From Hyalella azteca (taxonomy: Eukaryota; Arthropoda; Malacostraca; Amphipoda; Hyalellidae): a stretch of DNA of 64,000 nt. This document shows, piece after piece, positions 55,892 to 64,000 of the stretch (positions are counted from its first letter, which is position 1; the number at the start of each line of letters is the position of its first letter). The stretch lies in the NCBI RefSeq assembly GCF_000764305.2, contig NW_025938085.1, positions 372,001-436,000 on the forward strand, read 5' to 3'. A program made the translations under genes and the position numbers. The notes below the pieces were generated by a model, which was not told the origin of the DNA, made no database searches, and saw only the letters and a program-made list of their open reading frames with translations.

Positions 55892-57460
55892 GTGCAGCTC
55901 ATCAAAACGTCAAACGACGCCTTTCATAAGCGAATGGGCAACTCAACCATCAGTCTCTTCCTTGATGCTCACTCTGAACAGAGCTCCTGGGATTTGCTGG
56001 GCAGCGCTGCGGCACAAATCGTCAAAGCGCACCACTACAGACGACCTAGATATTGTGAGCTCAAATATGTTAAGCTGAAGATGTACCAATTGAGTGGTGT
56101 TATGTTTTTGCTCTCATTTACTACGACAATATTGCATCAATGTCAATTTTCTGCCCTTTTAATTTGACCATCGTTCCATAAACTTTTTGCAAAATCTACT
56201 TTGAAGACCATATAACGAGTTTGAATGTTTGCACGTATGCTTTTTGAACAGGATTCCGATGACAACGAAGAAGATGGAATTGTCTTAGAGAAGGGCCTAG
56301 ATTTTGCAGACCGCCGCTACAGAGTGCCATCATTGAGAATTGATGCTTGCATCAAAGCAGCTTTCAAGATATCGCGCAGGTACGAGTGTGCACTACAGCA
56401 TACAAGCTTGTAAATTTCACCCCCATTGTCGTCAGAGACATAGCAGAGCACCTGGACATGTGTGGTCTGATTGTTTTTCAGAATTATATCGCATGTTGTT
56501 GGCGGCTATCGACGTCGGATATGTCGTTTGCTTTAGACGCCTATCTTACATTGGGCGAGTTAACTATCAGTCTATAATTGATCATGTCACGCAAGTTCGT
56601 CTCATGCTAGGCTGTGCCCACTTCATGAGGGGTGAGAGTTTCTGAGCGCATTGCAGCCTTCACATGATCTCTCATTTTGTACAACCATATTTGAGGCCAC
56701 ATTAAGTTGAAGCAACATCAAAATAAGCGTTCTCTATATGTGATGCCAATTTGCGCCGCGTTGTACCCGCAACGTGGTGTATACGTCTCTTAAAATTTTC
56801 CCCTAACATTATTATCGCTTTCGTCGCGAGTTCTTTCCATATTTTGATTTTAGGACCATGATTCAGTCTGTGAAGTGGTCTCAGTTTTCTCGAGTACACT
56901 CACCGAGAGAAGTGACCATCTGGTAAATATGTTACTTGTATGTTTCAGTCAGTCGGAGAAGGAGATATATGCCAACAAAATCCGCCTCAATGGGGAAAAA
57001 TTAGAAAAGCGAAGTCATATGGTGAGTTTTCGGAGCAAAACATAATAGTATTACGAATTTCTTCGATGTTATGCATCAATAATTGAGAGAAACTTAGAAG
57101 TTGACTCAAATGCAGCAAGTATAGCACGAATAATTAATTACGTTACTATGTGTGCAAGCAGCAAGAGCCCAATAGTGTTCCAGTGAAACGTACAGCACTT
57201 GTAATAAGATTATTTGTAGGCACTCTAATAATGAATTGTTCCTAGAATCAAACGAGTTTTAACGCAATTTCTTGTTACAGTTGAGGATAGACGACGTGCT
57301 GGAATACGTGAAGCAGAACCCAAGCAAAACCAATCCTTCTCTTATTGAAATATCACGCGCTGAGGTGCGGCACATCGGAGGCTTCGAAGAAGCCGGCACG
57401 CACTACAACGTCGTCATGAGAGTTTACCCTAGACTCATCGTCCCCAAATGGGAACCCTGA
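55892..57460 (+). CDS. S4-domain protein resembling MTRES1 (C6orf203), 3' exons
   Basis: Four exons: 55892-56068, 56252-56379, 56949-57021, 57281-57460, with consistent phases; 185 residues to the stop. Acceptors and donors are canonical, except that exon 1 ends at gttaag. After an acidic stretch (DSDDNEEDG) comes an S4-like RNA-binding fold: SLRIDACIKAAFKISRSQSE, then IYANKIRLNGEKLEKRSHML, then RIDDVLEYV, ending HYNVVMRVYPRLIVPK. The layout (acidic segment, RxD start, NGEKL, hydrophobic end) and short length match mitochondrial transcription rescue factor 1, an S4-type RNA-binding protein of mitochondrial gene expression and ribosome quality control. The 5' end is not secure: either an upstream exon holds the mitochondrial presequence, or translation starts at the in-frame ATG at 55934. 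AATAAA at 57535-57540 marks the 3' end. Family call is from motif pattern only. Confidence 0.7.
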
Positions 57461-58148
57461 AGCCACTCAATTGCGGTCAGAAAGACCTGAAAACTCTATG
57501 ATTGTTTCTTCTTATTGATCGCCAAGTTCACTTGAATAAACTTGAAATTAATACTTTGATAGTTTTAACATTCATAAATTGAGTCTCTTAGACCAAACAT
57601 ACACCTCCGCTATGTTCCAGTACATTATTACTTAGCAATCACTATCGCAACATGCAAGTATTAAAGGCACATCTAAATCAAAATTCGACCATGATTCGCA
57701 TAAGTAAGGTTGTTCAAAAGCCTACGAGAAAAGTCTTTCTCCATCAACGCCACGTGTTGCTGCGAAGTAAATAGAAACGCATATTTTGGGATTCCTTAGT
57801 TTCATTTTTGGAAATCACACGAGATACAATTAGCAATACGAATTATAGCAGCCACCCAACTGTACAAAGAGCCAATATATACATCGTACTTTTCTAAGAT
57901 GAAAATAGAAGGTATTCGTAGTTTCATTTAGCCCCTCTTACTTCATAAATGATTTACATCATCGGGCTGATTAAAAAAAATAACTTCAATGTCAATATAG
58001 AGATCACAAGTGAGAATACCATGAAGTACCTACTATCTATAAATAATGCACTCTGGCAAAAATATTAAAATAACTTGGTATCCGGCTTGCGTTGGTACGT
58101 ATAAAAGTTATGCACAAAGGAGCCGTTGGCTGGAGATGATCGATCCAC
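57461..58148. other. Short convergent intergenic region
   Basis: Between the stop of the MTRES1-like gene and the stop of TRRAP. It holds both 3' UTRs; AATAAA for the plus-strand gene is at 57535. No other feature seen. Confidence 0.6.
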
Positions 58149-61100
58149 TTAGAGCCATGGATGCCAGGCTGGGTCCATACGGCACAGGTTGTCCACGCAC
58201 AGAACAGCGCGCACCATCTGCGTGGCCTGAAAGAAATACACGCATTAGGGGACAGAAGATATTGTACGTTGTCAATTCCTGTCAGTTAAACACGAAATAA
58301 GTTTAAAGTACAAAGCTTTTTTTTCTATGTATAATGTAAGAAATAGACGTGTCAATCAGTAAAACAAAAATAAGTTATAAAAACATTTCTGGAAATGAAG
58401 ACTTGTGTTAATTCCTGAATGTCAATTATTAAAAGAAAATGGTGATGTGAAAGTAAGTTACCTTGCTCTCGGATTGGTCAAGCATGGCGAGCGCCTGCAC
58501 GCGGGCCAGGATGCTGGTCACGGCTTTGTTTACGCGCGAAACGAGCGCTTCCGAGTCGATGGGCCCTCCGCGCGCTGCGCCGCCCGCAACAACGCTGCCG
58601 CTCGGGTTATTCATCGCCTCCACGCTCGCCTCTTGTCGCTGTAATGAAAAGGTAATTGGTTGAAAATTTCCCTAAAAAAAAAAATTCCCGAACTTCAGTG
58701 GCTTAATCTTCTGGAATCATTCAGGATATAAGCTTCGAAGCTAATTTTGTACAACATAATTCCGTCAAAAATAAAATGATACGGAGGCCCTCCCGACATC
58801 AATGCTGGCAGGGAGAACAAAATCAGTACAAAATGAGAGCATCAAACCTTGTGCCACGTGATGATCTCATCCCTGAGGATGGCCCTAAGCAGCGCCTGCA
58901 GTTTGAAGGAGGGCGTGGAGAGGCAGCGCGCCGCCACCACCATGGACGCCGACAGCGGCCCCGTGACGCCCACACTCGTGCATAGCGTCGCCAGGTTGGG
59001 GGTCAGGCGGAAGGGCACAGCTCTGCTGCCGTCCAGCTCGCCTTTTGCATACAAACGCAGTTAACATACAACACCTTCATCTTATGATATTAAATTAACA
59101 TCCTTATTCTGTTAATAATGTGATGAAAATGGATTGAGTTATTAATCTTAATATAATGTTATATCATAGAGCACTGAAAGTAATTCATCTTCTATTTCAA
59201 AAGAATCGAAACACGTAGTAAAACTAGTATTTCATAAAAACGATTTCTTGGAAACTTTTGTAGCATGAGGTTAACATGGCACTCGTGAGGAATGATTTTT
59301 CATTAGAAAAGATGGGAACTTAAAACATAAATGATCGCATTGGAGAAAACATTGAATTCTCTTTGGGTGGCATATTATCTGATTCCTCTACCATGCAATG
59401 GGATCATGATTGTGAATAAAATAATTACACCGGGCACTTAGAGCAACGACATGATGGCTGTCAGTATCTGTAACCAAAGAAAAATACCAGAACAATTAAA
59501 GTGTTAGAGTGACAGAAATGATTACCTTTGGAATCATCCACGTTGAACTTGAAGTAAGCAACATTGATAAGGCCTGAGTCCCTGTGGAGGTAAAGCATGT
59601 CCGGGTAGAGGCGTGTCAAGTGCAGCACGTATTCCATGAGACCCAGCACCCCAAGCTGCACCGTCACCATCTTCCGGAAGGTCCAGTAGTCGGTGGCGTT
59701 AGGGAACGCCGCGATGGCCCACTCAGTGAGCATCGTACGCGGCACCATCCCGCTCTGTACCTCCTTTACGATGTCGCGTAGTACCTGCGATGCGGCAGTA
59801 AGCGTGAAGCTAAGTATACCCCGCGCAATAAAGACTTACAGAGTTTATATCAAGTTAAGTGTCTCATCGCGGTAGAGCGTGCGTCCAGGTAGCGTGACTG
59901 TGGCATATCTCGTGCAATGCGCTAGCTTTCAAGTTCATTTAGGTTTATTCTAGGGCAGCAGTTATGACAATGTTTCAGTTAGTGCGCTTAATGCACTTTA
60001 GAAAAATCATAATTTAATAATTAATCGGAACTAAACATGGAACATACTGTCATTTATAGAAGACGAAAGACGAATATACACAAACACTCTAGAGGAATTA
60101 ATGCATAAACATTCACTCGCACCTAATTAATCTTTACAGCTTGTAAGATAAGAATCACAAAATTACACATGCAATTCATTTACTAAACTTAAAATTTGAA
60201 CATTAGAAAATTGACCCAGACGTAATCGTTCTGTTTTTCTTCGTCAACATTTATTAATTTTGCCGCACAAATAAGAATAGCGTTAGAATTAAAACTCCTC
60301 AAAATTCATCTAGAGTAAATTTCTGAAAAAAAATCCTTCAATCGTGTTTTCGGGATTTAGAAATTATGCAATCATAGCACTTTACCAGTTACTCTAAAGT
60401 ATGAAACTCGAGTCTCACTTACATTCAATGCACAAATTCCACATTAAAAAAATAATATTCTCGGCAATTGCCAATGATGCTCTGGTTTAACAAAAAAATT
60501 ATAAACTCGCGCGTTTGCCGAATAGTCTTGACCAGGGGAGGTTCTATACATGGAAATTTTTTTGATGCTTTATGGGTAGTTTATTCTATTGGCAAAGAAT
60601 ATTGAGAAATGACATTGTAAAAAAAAAAGTTCTTCACTAAAAAAGTGTGGTATACCTGGTGTGAAGCTTGCACGCCTTTGGCTTGCACGCCCTCGAGTCG
60701 CTGGTAATAGCGCGTGATGGGAGTGTCAGGCTCGAGGTGTTTGGCTTGACATCGCTCCCTGTAGATGTCCATGAGACTCAGGGAGCTGGGGTTGTCTTCC
60801 ACCAGGCGATTCTGGGGCGAGAAAGCCACCACCCGGCTCACGTACAGGTGAATGAAGCGGCGACTTGGCTCCTGCAATCAGAGGGAGAATGACGAAATGC
60901 AAACTTTAGAATTTATGATTCAAACTAAATTTATGCGAGAGTAATTAATTTTGGAAAATATTTCATGCTTGTTGAAACAAGATGATTATATGTAGCGCAA
61001 AGAAGTAGAAGACTATGCACAAAGATGAAACTAAGAAACAGGCGCTACAATACATGAAAATATTGAGTAAATTTGTAGAAGAATTTATCTCTTACAAAAT

Positions 61101-64000
61101 ATAAAATAATTATTGAGCTTTGAATTTTTAATGATTTTGTCAATATAATGCAAGGAGAATGAATTTTGTTGCAGCGATTTGTAACTTCTAACGAATTTCT
61201 CTAAATTTTATGAAAACTTATTCTAGAGTTAAAATTTGAAGTGTTGTAAGGTAACCTTTTGTTTAGTGTAGAAGACATTGAGCATCCTGAGGAGCTGCTG
61301 GATGCGTTCCTCTCGGCGGGACTCGCTGAGGCTGGAGTCGCTGACGACGAGGTAGGGATAGACGCGCCCATTGTGGCCTCTGATGTGCAGGCGACGGGGC
61401 GCTGACTGGTGCTTGTGCACGATGTCAACCCTCGGCAGGAAGCGCGCGATGCGGATGTAGTAGCGCGAGTTCTGAGCAGAAACAACAGCAACGCAAGGTC
61501 AAAGAACTGGTTTAGAGGTCACGCAGATGTACACGTGACTCTAAGATCTTACTGCGAAAATTGAAGCAACCAGAGTTTCCGGGACGACTCTTAAACTGAA
61601 CGGTAAACTTCTGGACTTCCCCGAAATGTCACGAATTAATTAATGTCAAGAATATTCATACACAGCAATTAAGCTACAAGAAAAATGCAAGGTTATATTT
61701 CATGTCTAATGATCTCATTCATTTCCCTCGCTGAAGAACAAGAATGATGTTAATTCTTTTTTGATGGGATTAATAGTTTTCAAGCAGCTTCAGAAATATT
61801 TATGAACCTATTAATTAATAAAGTATAAACAAGAATGACAAAACATTTGCTGGATCCCAAATTTTCGAAATAAAACACATTTATATACTTTTTATACACA
61901 ATACCATAGGCGATAATAGCAATGAAGGTTTGTAAATCACTTCAAAAATTTCCCCATAAACTTTATTTAAAATAGGTGAAAACTAAATATGCTTGAAAAC
62001 GCTAATGTATTGAGTTACTTTTGTTATTAAATACATGAGCAGCCAGGGGCCGAGTCCAAAAACTTGCTATACAATGTTACAGATAAATCAGTTCCATCAA
62101 AGTCAGCCATACATTATCCCAGGTCTTGAATTGAAAATTCCATAATTTCTATCAGCATCTCATTACCAGAAGCACGTAGAAGGAATTATAGAGCCTAACC
62201 GAACGAACCTTGGGCAAAAGGCACTCGCCAGGCAGCTCCACCTCTGCAGTCTGCACGCTGAAGTTGCTCAAGAACCTACACTTGTCTTCGATCAAGAACC
62301 ATCTGTAAGGGACATAACTTTCTTAGAACTGAAGGAGTGAATGCTGTTGCTCCTTCAGATATTTCTTCGCAAAAAGTATAGTTACAACTTCGTGACTACG
62401 GTAAAATACGGTGGGAATAGTTACAAGGATTTTTCAAGATGATAAATTATGCAAAGTTTTATAAGATAAAAATATAAACGTAATCAGAAAGTACACACTT
62501 CTTAAAAATCAGGCACATATTTATAACTAATTACTAACGTAAAAATTGGATAATCTCATAAAATTAATAAAGTTAAAACAAAGCAAAACAAGGGCAAATA
62601 TGAACCATTGTATCTAAAGCAATGTAGATACAGGAGCCTTACTTAGGTAGAAGCTTCACACGAGCCTCGAGGATCTTAATCCACTTTTTGAGCTTGTGGA
62701 TGAGAGGATGAAGCTTCACAGAGCCAGGCTGGGCGAAGTCGAAATCAGCAGTAAACTGCCCTTTGAGTTTATGGAAGACAGGGTCTTGTACGGTTGCCTG
62801 GGCTCGCCTAGCCAGAGACTCTGAGCCTGTGCTGGTGTGGTGGGTAGCGGCGCTGCTGTTGTTGCTCGCACCGCTGGCCACACCCACGCCTGAGCTGTTC
62901 AGATTCTCTGCACCATAGACGATACCATGAATTTTATATTCGTCAAGCTTGCTTACATTTACATGAAAACATTCTGTTACAGGCTTAAATGACAAGAATT
63001 GTGTCATTGTTGCGAATGAGTTAATATAAATATTAAAATATAATATTAGTTAATAAATATATTAAAATATTATACTAAATAATATTAGTTAATAATGTTG
63101 ATCGCATTAAAGAATTCCTGACACAACTTCCAGCACATCAGTTTCTACTCTTCAGTTCACTCTCATCATTATCAATCAATTCATTATTCACAATGGGATA
63201 ATGGTAGGTTTTATCGGAAGGAAACGCACAAAAAACACATTTTGCATTTAATTTTTATTTTGAGCATCTAACCTTGAGAAAGATTGTCTGAGAGGATTAC
63301 TAACCGGCCACATACATGCATAAAGAATCACATCAGTGTGTTTCACTTGCTTGGCCAAAATCACAGGGCCCTATTGTTACACCAAGGACATGCAAGCATA
63401 AGACTTTACATTAAAGACGAATAAAAACTGACCAATGCCCAAGCCGAAGGTGGCCACGAGTTTCTTGACGAAAGATTGTGTGTGAGGAGTGATGACAGCT
63501 TCTGACACGGCTGCCGAGTTCTCAAAAGCCACTGAGTAGCACTTGGCAAGAGCCTGACGCAACTGGCGCAGCACTTCTTCATACCAGTTTTCTCGGAACC
63601 AAGTCATCTGCAACACATACAAAATTACGGTTGGAACGATAGGTCTGAAATCAAGAGCCAATAGGCTGAACAACTGAAAGATGCGCAAAAAAGATTTTTA
63701 GTGTAGAGGATGATAATTAGAATGCGAAGGGCTAAGGTTGAACACATCCTATTAGCATGGAAAGATGCCGGTCGGAGAGGAAGATAGGCCCCCAATTTGC
63801 GTTGTTCTCGAAACACGAGGATTGAACAATTTAGATTTCACGAGTTTCAATTGACAATTCCCCTGCTAGAATAACAATCCAATCAGAGCACGTTTAAACA
63901 TACATAGATATGTATACAGTATAATCACCTACCAAGCAAATGACGACTGCCATGCTCCATCTTACCTGATCAACGATGCCCTCAAGAGACACCAGTACCG
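58149..64000 (-). CDS. TRRAP / Nipped-A, C-terminal 568 residues (5' part outside window)
   Basis: Ten minus-strand exons, in transcript order: 64000-63966 (partial), 63607-63433, 62907-62643, 62302-62209, 61471-61256, 60871-60656, 59784-59526, 59041-58848, 58638-58462, 58226-58149. All phases agree and the stop TAA is at 58151-58149. Landmarks: VSLEGIVDQ, ENWYEEVLRQLRQALAKCYS (end of FAT), HKLKKWIKILEARVKLLPKW, CRFLSNFSVQTAEVELPGE, RRLHIRGHNGRVYPYLV, VEDNPSSLSL, FPNATDYWTFRKM, PVPFRLTPN-like AVPFRLTPN, and the FATC end NLCRMDPAWHPWL. TRRAP is the giant scaffold of SAGA and TIP60/NuA4 acetyltransferase complexes and binds activators. Its PI3K-like kinase domain is catalytically dead: the expected Asp of the catalytic loop and the DFG are absent here too (NVAYFKFNVDDSK in that area). 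A Ser/Ala/Asn/His-rich insert (about 62905-62800) sits ahead of the kinase domain. Confidence 0.96.

Noticed and set aside
59461..59781. Plus-strand frames opposite the TRRAP exons
   Set aside because: They are complements of well-supported minus-strand TRRAP coding sequence.

Overview
This is a 64 kb piece of an animal nuclear genome, most probably an arthropod and, by inference, a crustacean. The signs are intron-rich genes with GT-AG splice sites, AT-rich introns packed with transposons and minisatellites, a short interstitial run of the arthropod telomere unit (TTAGG), a Penelope-like element, and proteins whose closest remembered relatives are arthropod. No bacterial, plasmid or viral backbone is seen. 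I read open-frame segments together with splice sites, and I report a gene model only where reading phase carries across the exon joins.

Layout. (1) 0.3-2.1 kb, minus: a gene with a Gln/His-rich exon followed by two exons encoding a transposase-type paired helix-turn-helix; its 3' end is not resolved. (2) 2.1-10.1 kb: non-coding, with a hAT-type MITE, a TA-flanked MITE and two satellites. (3) 10.1-23.0 kb, plus: a complete ten-exon gene for a 464-residue three-Ig cell-surface protein of the lachesin / Dpr-interacting-protein / IgLON group. Its introns hold at least six tandem arrays, two CR1-like LINE tails and a nested short element. (4) 24.4-25.5 kb, minus: YJU2 (CCDC94), a splicing factor on a single coding exon. 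(5) 26-40 kb: a transposon graveyard with nested insertions. (6) 40.4-44.8 kb, plus: a complete five-exon DHHC-type palmitoyltransferase of the ZDHHC24 group with EHHC in place of DHHC. (7) 45-55 kb: more nested transposons, including a snap-back mariner-like element and a Penelope-like retroelement. (8) 55.9-57.5 kb, plus: an S4-domain gene resembling MTRES1 (C6orf203), convergent with (9) 58.1-64.0 kb, minus: the last ten exons of TRRAP/Nipped-A (end of FAT, pseudokinase, FATC).

The genes are unrelated housekeeping or developmental genes (transcription co-activation, splicing, palmitoylation, mitochondrial gene expression, cell adhesion) and form no operon or pathway.

The most unusual signal is in the mobile DNA. 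Five element families (A-E below) share TA target-site duplications, mostly a TACCGT-like head, and a 15-17 base motif built on GGGGTAA that is repeated at the ends and inside each element. The bases after GGGGTAA differ between families but are the same at every site within one element. Families B and C remain alignable between the sites, so the motif appears to have changed in concert. Uninterrupted copies of the host repeats within the window confirm the TA target-site duplication for B and E.
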